Of a DNA stretch of 64,000 bases, positions 26,106 to 38,589 are shown piece after piece. The DNA is from Epiperipatus broadwayi. Lineage: Eukaryota > Onychophora > Udeonychophora > Euonychophora > Peripatidae. The translations under genes and the position numbers were made by a program. The stretch spans positions 5,333,501 to 5,397,500 of the forward strand of contig JAQFVV010012446.1 of the NCBI GenBank assembly GCA_028023455.1. The letters are read 5' to 3'. The notes beneath the pieces are model-generated. The model was not told the origin of the DNA. It searched no databases and saw only the letters and a program-made list of their open reading frames with translations. Each line of letters begins with the position of its first letter. The stretch's first letter is position 1.

Positions 26106-27099
26106 ACGAGAGAGATCATAGATTTCAGTATATGTAAGAAAAGTATACATAAATTCCTTTTTTATTTCGAAAAAAGCTAAAAGAAATGAACATAACCGAA
26201 GGTATAGCAGGATATTTGACAAAATATCAAATTTTCGAATAAAAATTCAACATGAACCACGATAAGTTTAGGCATGGCACATGTGGACACCGAAATATTA
26301 AGAAAATCAGTACTTAACAGATTTCTTGTCATCTCCTGTCTTTCAGAAACACGACGAAATTAAATTAGAACTTGTAAATATTCGTAAATATTAACAGATT
26401 TTTAGCTTGTTTTCAAATTTCATTGAAATCATTGAAGAAAGATAAGACATTTATTAAAGTACAAAAAAATAAGCTGGTACACAAAAACACTCACCATTAA
26501 ATTTTATACTGAGATAAGAAGAAATTAGTAAATTAAAAAATATAGGAAAGAATTAAATATTCAAGTTTTTGTAAAAATTAATATATGCTATTTTTTACAA
26601 AATTTTGCAAAGGGGTTTTCGCGATTTATACTTCATAACGTTATCTAAAGTTTTATAAATGACGGAAAAAATTTACGACAAAAAATGTAATCATAATTAT
26701 CAAGAAAACAAATAGATAAAGACACAGAATACGTACCACATGGTAAACAGCGAAAATTCTCTTGTTAATAAGACGGAATTATTATCAAAAAGAGAAATGG
26801 AACATTACGGAGCGCAAAAAGTGGAAAGACTCAAATAATTACATATTAATAAAAAAATGTATTTTTTATGGTTACATTTTTGAATTAAAACAAATAAATG
26901 TCACATGATCGTCTCTCGTTAAAATATATAAAATCCTCCATAATAGTGTTACGTAAAATTGTATAACATATATGAGGCTTGTACATAAATCTCTATCTAA
27001 AGTTTACCATCCAATATTCCTAGACTATTTAAAGTTAGTGGCTTACCGTATATCTGGACTGAGAGTCTGGGATCTTGTGATCCGCACTCTGACCACTGA

Positions 27100-28580
27100 T
27101 TATTCTTGATCTTCCACCGAAGTGGTATATCTATTGTACAGACATTCTCAAATGAAGACATGGGAGATGCAAATCTACAGTGGAAAAAAAATGTGGCAGG
27201 AAATGATGAACTTGTTAATTGATATTCGAAAGATAGAGCGAAGAAATAAAAAATGTTTACAGCCCTGGCGCTTCCAAATGCTAAAAGAGGTACATAAATA
27301 GACACATAATACGATATATAAGAATGGTTATAAAGAAGACATTATAAATATAATTTATCAGTTCATACAAATTACAAAGAATTACTATCTCTAACCAAAC
27401 AGTTGAATTTCAAGTTTGTTTTATGTGCAGAGGGCTGGAGAAAGTTATAGAAAGATCCATTGAATGTATATGCGCTTTTTGAATGGATTGGCGAGTGGCT
27501 GCTTTTATGTTTTTACATACTCAAAATATTGTGATCGTTAGCAGTATATAGACTCATGATTAGAATGCACAACAATGATTAGGGTAATGATATCGTTCAT
27601 TAACAATGAGAAGAATACATTAAGGTGACTTACTATCTCCAAAATTTTACAATAGTTATGGATTAAATGGAAAGCTAAGGAAATAAAATTAAATGGAAAT
27701 ATCTAGATTTTTTTTCAGATGATGTGATATTAATAAATGGTCAACTGTACAAAGAGTTATCAGATGAAAGTAAATATAAATGCTAAAAAGTCTATAGTAA
27801 TAACGGGATTTCTCAAAAGAAGAAAATAAAGATTGATTATCATGAGCTAGAGCTAACAACTATATATTTAAGCATATATACATATATTGTCATTAAAAAA
27901 ATTATTAGTTAAATAGATGGAAACATCTAATGAATTATAGATTCAAACTTCGAATGAATGTTTATAGACATCACTTAATATTTTGTGTTTCTGAAAAGGT
28001 ATTTTATCGATACATTTTATCAGTTCTAGTTATACGCTGAGAAATAGACTATTTTATAATACATTGATAAGTATATAGTACTTCGATCCTTATTTTAGAA
28101 GATAATAATAGACTGACACTAAAAGTAGTTAAATTAAACTAAAAGTTGGTAAAGATCTTAGTAGTGGATTTTATCTAAACAGATATTAAAAAGGTTAGCG
28201 GAATTGTATATCAATAAAAGTCCATCAAATATTATTTATATACAAATAAAGAAAGTAAAAGATGTATTTGTTGTTATAGCTGTGACAGAGTAACTATGGA
28301 GAATGTAAATAAAAAGACTTGTAGCATGGAATAAACAGTTGTAGCGGATATATTAAATATTAGAAAGAGTTAGCTGGGGACAGAGTAACTACACGGAGAC
28401 GTTTTTGTGAAATATATAGGTCAGTTGTGATGGATATATTAAATAAAAAAGTGCGCGCATGTATTGTATACAGAGTTAGGACTACGGAGAATAATGTTAT
28501 TTACAAAACAGCAAGCTAGATGGATATATTAAATGAAGTGTGATATGCGTTAGGGAAGAAGATTGGGGATTAGAGCGTCA
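27100..28580 (+). pseudogene. Degenerate LINE RT (left core copy)
   Basis: This is the damaged counterpart of 33965-35775. The motifs GATGATGTGATATTA (equivalent to the FSDDVI catalytic region), AAATGCTAAAAAGTCTATAG (Asn-Ala-Lys-Lys-Ser) and CTTCGAATGAATGTTTAT are recognisable. Internal deletions of 3-25 bp break all frames. The 110-bp tandem repeat of the right arm appears here in scrambled form at about 28,270-28,570. Confidence 0.65.
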
Positions 28581-31012
28581 ATATAAACTTGAAAAGATCT
28601 TTCAAAATTATGGTTGAAAATGATACGATATATATATTCTACATACATTTTAAATAGATTATGCATTATTTTAAAGCGTCGTTCGGGCATTGCACATCAA
28701 TTTCATGAAATTTATTACAACCAAATACTCACTTGAACCACAAAATAGCAACGAATTTGACAATTTTAAGAATAAAAACAAATCAAAAACATCAAATATA
28801 ACATTACCACTAATATGTTGAGTGTCAGAAAATGGTGTACTTGATAGATAATAGAAATTACTAACATTAATATTATTTTATTTAAAATAACATTAATATC
28901 TAAAATAAAATAATAATTAATTACTATTTAAATTATTAATTAATAATTATTTATATTGAAAATATTAATTCATATATTTTGGCTAAAGAGACATCACCCC
29001 GTTCTACGTAACATACTTATCTGAAAGTTTCTTACTTCTTTCAGCTCGTTCTATGCAGAATAGTTAATAGAATAAACGTTCGTATATTACCTCGTAAAAG
29101 CATCGGCATTTATTTATAGGACGGGGATTTTAAATCTTATTTCTTGTTAGCAGATTCACATGGTCCTTTTAGTCAGATGTAAGCATTTTATTAGGTTCAA
29201 AGTACTAATCTGGGCAATAGTAGAGAAACAAATTATTAAATGTGTGGCAATATTTAATATTAGAGCTTAAATAAAAATTCATAATATTATTTATTTACGA
29301 TTGATTTTTTCTACATGCTAATTTAATTTTAAAGATGGAAGTTTGCACGTACTTTCCACTATTTCAAAAATAGTTAACAGGGAAATAGGCTTATTTAAAA
29401 ATACATATATATCGATCTCTGAAATTTTGCTTTTTATTTATAAGATTCAAGATGAATCGGAAAAATTTTTGGGCAAGTTTTTTATTGCTGCATATTACTC
29501 TACTTAAGCAAAGGATAAAATGAAGTTTTAGCGACTTAAGTGTTTATTTTTTACGTTCTAACAAAAAAATATTAATCTTAACTGAGACGCCCGGGTTGAT
29601 GATACAACGATATTTATGGAGATTGGAAATAACGTAAGAGTGCGGAAGTTTGAGTTTAATTCTTTTCACAAATAGGTTCAGTTCTGCTTTTGTATTTATG
29701 CAAGTGCGTTGCCAGTCCAGTAAACCTTTCAATCGAAGCTATTTAAAGGTTTCGCAAAAATGCATGCACGCGAGATGGTAGTTTTCGCTTGATGCGGTTT
29801 AAAGTGTGTGTTAGTCGGACTTGAACTGGTGAGCTGTTGTACTTTTAAATTTTTAAAAAATATATAATTATATAGTAGTGATTGTTTGTTTTTCCGCGGA
29901 ATAGAAACCAATCCTATTATTATTTATAATGCGATTGTGATTTCATAAATGTCTTCACATAGACAGAGAAACTTATTGAATTCTTTCCTTGTTCTGGTAT
30001 TTCCCTCTTATTATTTTATCCGCAATTTTATCCTGATATTTAATAATATAACCTTGTCAAATTTTCCATGTATTTAAATCTCTCTTTAGTTTTTTCCAAC
30101 CCAGCATAAAAACCTACAAACACTTTCTGTATGATTTTTTGTTTATAAATTCATTCTTCCACAACTTTACATTTGTATCTTCGCTTGTGGCATTTATATT
30201 AATTAATAGAGCTTACTATTTTCTTTATGCCTTCCTTGCACAACTCAATATTTAAAAATTCTACCACTTGCCAAATGAAAAATAGATACTCACTTAGTAT
30301 TGTCGGATGTAAAGAAGGTTTGCGCATAAACTAAACACAAAATACATTGTTTTCTGGCTTGTGGTTTTCATCAGTGAGCAACCTGTTTAAGAGTACTGCA
30401 ATTTAGATCTTGTTTTATTTCTTTTTTAATTTATATGTTGCAACATAGTAACATATCATATCTTGAATATTCAGCATGTTTTCTTTTAATACAGTATAAA
30501 TTATCATAATGACAGCTTGGGACTTTTCCCTAAATAATTAGAACATAATGCAGTGAATTATTTTCAAAAGATGGATTCAGTTGATCTTTAAAAAAAGACA
30601 ATGACCATGATATGATTTATAGCCTGAATAAAGTATGAATGTTATATATATATTTCATATGTCATAGCATAGTTGGGAAGTGAACCTACGACGCAAATGC
30701 TAAGCGCTATACTTCGACCTTTCAAATACCAAACGTGATTATATATTTCATTCATTGATTTTTTTGTTATTGTTCAAGTTATTTTCTATATCAAATTTTT
30801 TTTAAAAATAACACAATAAAAAATAAAAATGTAAATATAAATAGACGTTTTCGGTCATACTTAAAACATTGTTTAGCTCGAAACTGTAATTTATTAAAAA
30901 TACATCTTGGTTCACAGCATCTTTTTCTACCAACAAAAGATTTGCAATTTTCGAATTATTTTTAATAGCTGATATTTTATACTAAAATTAAAATTAGAAA
31001 CAATTTCAACCC
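28580..31012. other. Innermost left arm, noisy, no gene
   Basis: This can be followed against 31,055-33,900 in the other arm, including a damaged SINE at about 30,660-30,720 and a damaged foldback B piece at about 30,310-30,400. Neither is a usable gene. Interspersed islands of 20-30 matching bases alternate with mismatched stretches. Confidence 0.6.
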
Positions 31013-31054
31013 TGTGTGTTTTTGTGGTGGGAACAAGGCTTTGAGTGATTTTAA
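31013..31054. other. Spacer at the centre of the giant inverted repeat
   Basis: The last paired bases on the left (GAAACAATTTCAACCC, ending at 31012) mirror a near-identical sequence starting at 31055 on the right, which carries one extra A. The 42 bases between them have no inverted partner. A spacer this short with arms of 31-33 kb is typical of foldback template switching or of foldback chimeric reads. Confidence 0.85.
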
Positions 31055-31429
31055 GGGTTAGAAATTGTTTCCTAATTTTAATTTTAATTAAAGTGGATGG
31101 TAATAGTTATCAGTATTAAAAAGAGAATAATTCAAGAGATTGCAAAATCTTTGTTGAGTAGAAAAAGATACTTGTGAGTTTTCAAGTGAACCAAGATGGC
31201 AGCCTATATTTTTAATAAATCTACAGTTTCGAGAGCCCCCAAACAATGTTTACAAAAAAATGCCTGTTAGAAAACGTCACATTTCATATTTACATTTTAT
31301 TTTTTATTATTGTTATTTTTAAAAAAAGAAATTGTTGTGGAAAAATTAACAGTATTTACAGTTTTTTATTTTTTTATTTTTTATTTTTTAGGATTTACTT
31401 ATTAACAAAAGAATGAATGAAAAATATAT

Positions 31430-31530
31430 CACGTTGGTAGCTGAGAGGTCAGTGCAGCAGCCTTGCAAGCAAGCAGTTGCTTGCAGACAATTGTCATGGG
31501 TTCACTTCCCAGCCAATGCTATGACATATG
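31430..31530 (+). mobile_element. tRNA-derived SINE, second locus
   Basis: This is the same family as the SINE at 6521. A box TAGCTGAGAGG at 31438-31448, B box GGTTCACTTCC at 31499-31509, and the same 3' motif (GCCAATGCTATGACA). It is diverged from the 6.5 kb copy by substitutions and small insertions, so it is an independent and older insertion. The two boxes lie about 50 bp apart, as in tRNA genes. Confidence 0.78.
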
Positions 31531-31814
31531 GAAAATATATATATAACATTCATACTTTATTCATGTGGAAGCATAAAATCATATCATGGTCATTAATGTA
31601 CATTTTTTAAAAGGACAGGATCCTGTATCTTTGGAAATAGTTCACTGCATTATGTTCTGTGACAGGAAGGTCCCAAATTTTTGTCATTATGATAATTTAC
31701 CAAAAAAACTGCTGACAAAAAGAAACATGCTGAATTGATTCAAAGTATGACCATGTTAAGAACATCTCATCCTTTCCATGTTATAATATAAATTAAAAAA
31801 GGAAATAAAGCAAG

Positions 31815-31995
31815 ATCTAGGTACAGTGCTCTTAAATCCAAGGTTCTTCACTGATGAAAGCCACAAGCCAGAAACTAGTCTGGTGATGTTGGATGAGTAG
31901 GCACTAAGTTTGGATTTTATGCACAAACCTTCTTGCATCCATTGATTACTCTGGTTTGTACTAAGTGGTGCTAATATATGGAGAGTTTGGTATTA
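31815..31995. repeat. Foldback B element, partial (right core)
   Basis: This contains TGATGAAAGCCACAAGCCAG, GAAACTAGTCTGG, GATGAGTAGGCACTA and the long arm to GGTTTGTACTAAGTGGTGCT. A degraded mirror is at 30,310-30,400. Confidence 0.7.
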
Positions 31996-31999
31996 GTGG

Positions 32000-33960
32000 T
32001 ATGGGGATATACACACAAATGGAAAAATGTGAATGATTTAGTCTGAAAGTTGTGCAAGGAAGGCATAGAAAATATTAGGCTTCTGTTAATTGAATATAAA
32101 TGCCTGAAAGCAGAAAGGATACAAATAATAAAGTTGTGGAAGAATAATTTATAAACAAAGAAATCATACAGAAAGTGTTTTATTGGGTTTTATGCTGGGT
32201 TTGGGAAAAGATAAGAGGGATTTAAATATAAAGGCCATGGAGGTGACAAAGATTATGTTGTGGAAATGGGATGGAGCAGGATAAAAAAGAATATGGGAAA
32301 TACTTAGGGCAAGGAATGGAAAGGGCTAATAGATTTCTCTGGTCATAGTGGCTGAGAGATTCCTGATTTTTGTATGAGAAGTCACAATGCATCACATCGC
32401 ATTACTCTTATAAACATAATAGGATTGGTTTCTATTCCCTTTTAACATTGTTGTGGAAGGGCAAACTGTCACTGCAATGTAATTATATATTTTTTAAAAA
32501 TTTAGGGATTATATAACTATCCCTCAGTTCAAGTCCGTTATTTTGCAACCATCCACCAACCCAGAGGGCTGACCTACCATCTCTCACTGTGCATGCATTT
32601 TGTAAAAAACCTTCACTCTTCAGGTGAGGTTTATAGTTTGGTAACTTTACCACCTTCATGCAAAGCAAGAACTGGTTTCTATTGACTTGTGAAAGAGTGA
32701 AGCTCAAACTTCCGCACTCTTACGTTTGACACCAATCACTTTCCATAAATATATAAATGATTATTATCATTATCATCAACCCGGATATAACCTTTAGATC
32801 TCAGTTAAAGATTAATATATCTGTTTTTTTTTAATTAGAACGTAAATAAACACTTAGAATAAAACTCAACTTCATTTATCCTTTCTTAAGTGTAATATTT
32901 AGGGTAATATGTTTGTAATAAAAAAACTACTTAAATCAGCTACACCGATTCTTGAATCTTATAAACAAAAACATTTTGAAAAGATCAATATATATATATA
33001 ATTTTAAATAAGCCTATTTTTTTCCCTCTGATGTTAACTATTTTGTAAATAAAGTGGAAAGTGCGTCCGTTATAGACTCCGCTAAGTTGAATGATCTTAG
33101 ATAAGTCAAGCATGTAGAAAAATCAATCGTAAATAAATAATATTACATAATTTTGTTAAATGCAATATTAAATATTACCTGTATTAACACATTTAATAAT
33201 TTGTTTCTATCTACTTGTACCCAGGTGTACTGAACCTAATAAAATCACTTACATCTGACAAGCAGGATTCTGGAAGAAGCCATGTGAATCTCTTTGAAAT
33301 AACAAGAAATAAATTTAAAATCACGTCCTATAAATAAATGCCATTATCTTTTCGGAGTTGAACAAATCTCTGGTCTTACGGGGTAATATACGAAACGTTT
33401 ATTCTATTCAATATTCTGCATAAATTTGAAGCTGAGAAACAGAAGGAGCTTTCGGATAATCATGTTACGATGTCGTTTCTCCAGGTGATATTAATCTCTT
33501 TAGCCAAAATTATATATGAGTTAATATATATTTTCAATATAAATAATTATTAATTAATAATTTAAATAAGTAGTAATTATTTATTTTATTTTAAGATATT
33601 AATGTTATTTTAAATAAATAATATTAATGTTAGTATAATTTCTATTGTAATATCAAGTACACCATTTTCTAGCAGACACTCAACCATATTAGTAGTAATA
33701 GAAATAATGTTATATTTTAGTGTTTTGTTTTGTTTTTAATTCTTAGAATTTATTAATTCGTTTACTTAACTATGGTTGCGATTCAAATGAGTATTTGGTT
33801 TAGCAATAAATTTATGAAATTGATGTGCAATTAAATTTTAATTTGACTTTGCTTTTAAAATAATACATATCTTTATTCCTATTCGTGTATGTGGATATAT
33901 ATATATATCATTATCATTTTCAACTACCATAATCCATTCCAAGATGAAGATCTTTCCAAG
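32000..33960. other. Right core stretch without intact genes
   Basis: Sequence at 32,040-32,400 is purine-rich on the plus strand and gives short broken frames that may be LINE remains. Its end (GCATCACATCGCATTAC) resembles the CATCA-tailed repeat at 53,060. The part at 33,500-33,650 is almost pure A/T with ATTAAT motifs. No gene is supported. Confidence 0.5.
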
Positions 33961-33964
33961 TTTA

Positions 33965-35775
33965 ATATTGTTACTCTAATCCCTAGCCTCTCTTCTTCCC
34001 AATACGCGCGCACACTTCCTTATTTAATATATCCATCTAGCTTGCTGTTTATGTCTTTTATTATTCTCCGTAGTTACTCTAATCCCTAGCCTCTCTTCTT
34101 CCCAATACATGCGCACACTTTTTTATTTAATATATCCATCTAGCTTGTTGTCTCTTTCTAAAGTCTTTTATTATTCTCCGTAGTTACTCTAATCCCTAGC
34201 CTCTCTTCTTCCCAATATCTGCGCACACTTTCTTATTTAATATATCCATCTAGCTTGTTGTCTCTTTCTAGAGTCTTTTATTATTCTCCATAGTTACTCT
34301 AATCCTAGCCTCTCTTCTTCACAATACATGTGCACACTTTCTTATTTAATATACCATCTAGCTTGTTGTCTTTTTCTAAGACTTTTATTATTCTCCCTAA
34401 TATATTAGCAACCTTTTTTTATTTCATCTGTTTATCTAAGATGCAGTCTCTTTCTAGATCTTTTGCAACTTTTTGAGATTCAATTTAATACTTTAATTGT
34501 CAATCTATTATTATCTCTTCTAGAATAAGGATCAGCTAAGTCTCAATTCTTTCAATGATGTAAGTGATGTGAGGTTCTTCTCTTATCAATGTATTTATTT
34601 CTAATCTCCTGTTGTTACTCCTAATATGCACCTTTCCATACTTTATAAATGGTCTGATTTCTCAGCATTGCTCTTCTGCTAAGTGTCCAAGTCTCAGCTC
34701 TGTAAATAAGAACTGATAAAATGTATCGATTAAAACCTTTTCTTTTCAAACACAAAGACATATTTCCATTTAATATTAAGTGATGTCTACCAAAAACATT
34801 CATTCGAAGTTTAATTCTATAATTCATTTTATCCATTATGTTTCCATCTGTAGCAATAATATGACCAATATATATATATATATATATATAGTTGTTAACT
34901 TCTTCTAACTCATGATAATCAATCTTTATTTTCTTCTTTTGAGGAAATCCATTGAACATTACTATAGACTTTTTAGCATTTATCTTTAATTTACTTTCAT
35001 CTGATAACTCTTGCAACAGTTCCTGAATCTCTGAAGGTATTTGCAATAACAATCACATCATCTGAAAAATCTAGATGACTTTAAAAAATCTCCATTTAAT
35101 TTTATTTCCTTAGCTTTCCATTTTAATCCATAACTGTTGTAAAAGATTTTGGAGATGTAGAATCGCCTTAATCTACATTCTTCTCATTGTTAATCTTTTT
35201 AATATCATTACCCTAATCATTGTTGTTGCATTCTAATAAATATTCTTCAGAAAATGATAATATCATGAGTCTATATACCTTGCTGATCTAATGATTTAAT
35301 CATGTAGAAACGCTTATAGAAGCAACTGCCTTTCCGTAATCCACACATTCAAAGCATAATGATAACTCACATTCAATGGATCTTTCTATAACTTCTCTCA
35401 ATGATTGGGTTTAACCCTCTGCACTAAAACAACTTCCAATTCAGCTTGTTCTTTTGTTTGGTTAGAATTCAAAATTTGCTAGAGATGAGTTGTAATTCTT
35501 TGTAGAGATTTTGTATGAACCTAATAAAAGACTGATAAGTCTATAATTTATAATGTCTTCTTTATAACCATTCTTACATATCAATATTACTAGTATATTC
35601 ATCTAATTATGTGGTACCTCTTTTTAGCATTTGGAATATAGGGTTTGTAAACATTTTTTTTATTTCTTCACTTTCTTCTTTCAAGATATCAATTGTAAGT
35701 TCATCATTTCCTGTACAGTTTTTCCACTTCATAGATTTAATTACACATCTTATGTCTTCATTTAAAATGCTGGGT
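33965..35775 (-). pseudogene. Degenerate LINE reverse transcriptase (right core copy)
   Basis: Read on the minus strand. About 35,770-35,590 gives an RT N-terminal segment (VIKSMKWKN, then TIDILKEESEEIKKMF). A catalytic box reads FSDDVIVIA with SDD at 35057-35065, where most elements have ADD. After a frameshift, 34621-35052 is an open 143-codon frame with LKINAKKSIVMFN, IGHIIATDG, FGRHHLILNGNMSLCLKRKGFN and AETWTLSRRAM, the usual RT thumb and post-RT order of RTE/jockey-like LINEs. Frameshifts, stops and loss of the endonuclease make it inactive. It ends in the 110-bp tandem repeat. Confidence 0.82.
33968..34400. repeat. 110-bp tandem repeat at the LINE 3' end
   Basis: About four units share GTTACTCTAATCCCTAGCCT, at 33970, 34074, 34184 and 34294 (spacings 104, 110, 110). 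Each also carries CTCTCTTCTTCCCAATA, TATCCATCTAGCTTG and CTTTTATTATTCTCC. On the minus strand each unit translates to a fragment like RQQARWIY and LGRREARD, resembling the Arg-rich C-terminal tail of LINE ORF2. A coding segment therefore seems to have been amplified in tandem. Confidence 0.85.
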
Positions 35776-35794
35776 AATACAAAAGATATCTGTA

Positions 35795-36050
35795 CAATAG
35801 TGCCACTCGGTGGAAGTCAGAGTAATCAATGGATACGAGATCTTAGGATCCTAAGATCTAGGTGCAGTGCTCTCAGGTCCAAGACTCCTCACTGATGAAA
35901 GCCACAAGCTAGAAACTAGTCTAGGGATATTGGATGAGTAGGCACTAGATAGAGATTTTATGTACAAACCTCCTTGTATCCATTGATTACTCTGGTTTGC
36001 ACTGAGTGGCACAATTCTATGGAGGATTTTTGCCTCTGTTTTAACAGCTT
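35795..36050. repeat. Foldback B element (right core)
   Basis: The left arm AGTCAGAGTAATCAATGGAT is followed by a small palindrome (AGATCTTAGGATCCTAAGATCT with one mismatch), then the central GATGAAAGCCACAAGCTAGA region and the long right arm ending GCACTGAGTGGCACAATTCT. It is an asymmetric member of the family. Confidence 0.75.
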
Positions 36051-36990
36051 GAACAAGCATAGAAATGGTGATCATGTGACATTTAGTGTTTTAATTCAAA
36101 AGATGTAATAACCATAAAAATACATTTTTTTTATTAATATGTAATTATTTGTAGAAGTCTTCCATACACTCCGTAATGTTATTTCTCTTTTTGATAATAA
36201 TTCCATCTTATTAGCAAAATAATTTTCCTTTGTTACCATGGTGTTTTATTATTCTGTGATCTTTATCCTATTTATAGATTTTCTTGACAAGTTATGATTA
36301 CATTTTTTTTGTCATTATAAATTTTTTTTCCCATCATTTTATAAAACTTTAGATAACGTTGTAATTCGAACCTAAATCGAAAACTTTGCTTGCGAAAATA
36401 TATTTGTAAAATAGCGCCTATATTATTTTACAAAACTTTAGATATTTAATTCTTCCTATTATATATATTTTTTAATTTATAATTTCTTCATATATTCTCT
36501 TATCTCAGTATAAAATTTAATGGTAATTAATATTTTTGTGTACCAGCTATTTTTTTTTGTACTTTTTAATAGAGTATCAATTATCTTCCTATTGATTTCA
36601 ATGAAATTTGAAACATCTTCAAAGTCTGTTAATATTTTTGAATGATTTGCAAGTTCTAATTTAATTTCATTAGTGTTTCTGAAGATTAGGAATGTCATCT
36701 GTTAGTACTGATTTTCTTAATAATTTCGGTGTCTCTAGTTTTGCGTTTACATGTATTATACATCTCTCACTTATCGATGGTCATTCTTTATGTTGAATCT
36801 ATTCAGAACATTACAATCTGGAAATACTTTTTTTTTTGTCAAAATGTAATTAATCCTGCTATACCTTCAGTTGGATGTTTCATGTTCATTTCTATTTAGC
36901 TTTTTTTTTTTTTCAAAATAAAAAAAAAAAGAATTCATAATATGCAGAATTTTTTCTTACATACTTCACAAGTCTATGATCTCTCTCATT

Positions 36991-37268
36991 TATAAACAAA
37001 GCAAAACTTTCCATACAGTAGTGCCACCCTGTGCCAACCAGAGTAATCAATAAAATACCAGAAGGCTTGTGCATAAAATCCCTATCTAATGCCTACTCAT
37101 CGAATATCCCCAGACTAGTTTCTGGCTTGTGGCCATCATCAGTCTAGAGATATTGGATGAGTAGGCATTAGATAGGGATTTTATGTGCAAACCTTCTGGC
37201 ATTTCATTGATTACCCTGGTTGGCACAGGGTGGCACTACTGTATGGAGAGTTTTGCTTTGTTTATAAA
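36991..37268. repeat. Foldback B element, complete 278-bp hairpin
   Basis: The arms (36,991-37,101 and 37,157-37,268, about 110 bp each) run from TATAAACAAAGCAAAAC to ATGCCTACTCAT and back. The loop of about 55 bp contains CAGACTAGTTTCTGGCTTGT. This is the best-preserved member of the family in the window. It has no coding capacity, consistent with a foldback or MITE-type element. Confidence 0.85.
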
Positions 37269-38225
37269 CAACTATGTGCTAATATAAGAGATAGTGATCA
37301 GATGATGCTTAATGGTTTAATCTCTCTCATTTCTGTCACCATAAACAAATTTTCCTACAGCACTTTTATTTTTCAATCATTTATCAATATGCAATTTGAA
37401 AATGCTATTTGGTCTGATCAAAAGCATTTTATACATGAATAATAAAAGTCCTCATCACAATGAGAATTTTTTGGGATACAAACCTGAATTATCTGCATTT
37501 AGTATTTTCCAATATTTGGACTTTCGTAAAATCTCCATTTTTAAATCAATTGTCTCTTCATCTATTTTTAACTTCACAAAGTCTAATAATGTCTCATTTA
37601 ATATTAGATAGTTCTTCTTCCAATCCATGCAGTTTCCTTCACTTGAAAATGCTTTGCACTTGTAGTTACCTAAATAAAAGATCATCATGAAATAATATGC
37701 TGGATCCACATCCATATAATTTTTTAACTTCCTCCATCTTCATCTGTGAATTGCTACATTGTCAGGATACAGTCTCTTGGTATTAAGAACCATAATTTAA
37801 TTTTGCTTGTCATAACTGTAAATATCTATTTAATAAAGAAAGTGATCATTTTAACTAATATTTCAGTGAAGAACTATCAGTTACTGAGAAAAAAATAATG
37901 GTGTTTCTTGATTTTAAATTTAGGTAAAAAGCCAATAAATTGACCATGTTGATTGATACATATTAACAAATAGTTTAATCATATTAGTTTGCTATATAAA
38001 TACTCACATAATAATAACAGTCCCAATGACAAGAAGATACGAAGTGGACATTAAGAATTTGCTATGTCCAGTTTCTTCAAAGCCTCAAACATTTATCAAA
38101 TTGTCTCCTTTCAGTTAACAGCAAACTCTTTTCTGCAACTTCTTTTCACACGCACACACACACACATATATATAAAAGATGTGATATGTTGGACTATTTC
38201 CATACCATCATTACAAACCTTCAGA

Positions 38226-38548
<323 letters not shown>

Positions 38549-38589
38549 CAATCAACCCTTAAGCTATCAACAATCTCAACTTGTAGTCA

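Noticed and set aside
31430-31530. Functional tRNA gene
   Set aside because: A and B boxes are present, but the acceptor and anticodon stems do not pair by eye. The sequence recurs at 6.5 kb with an A-tail and target duplication, so it is a SINE.
33968-34400. CRISPR-like array
   Set aside because: Units of about 110 bp are contiguous without variable spacers and match the coding tail of a LINE in an animal-like genome.
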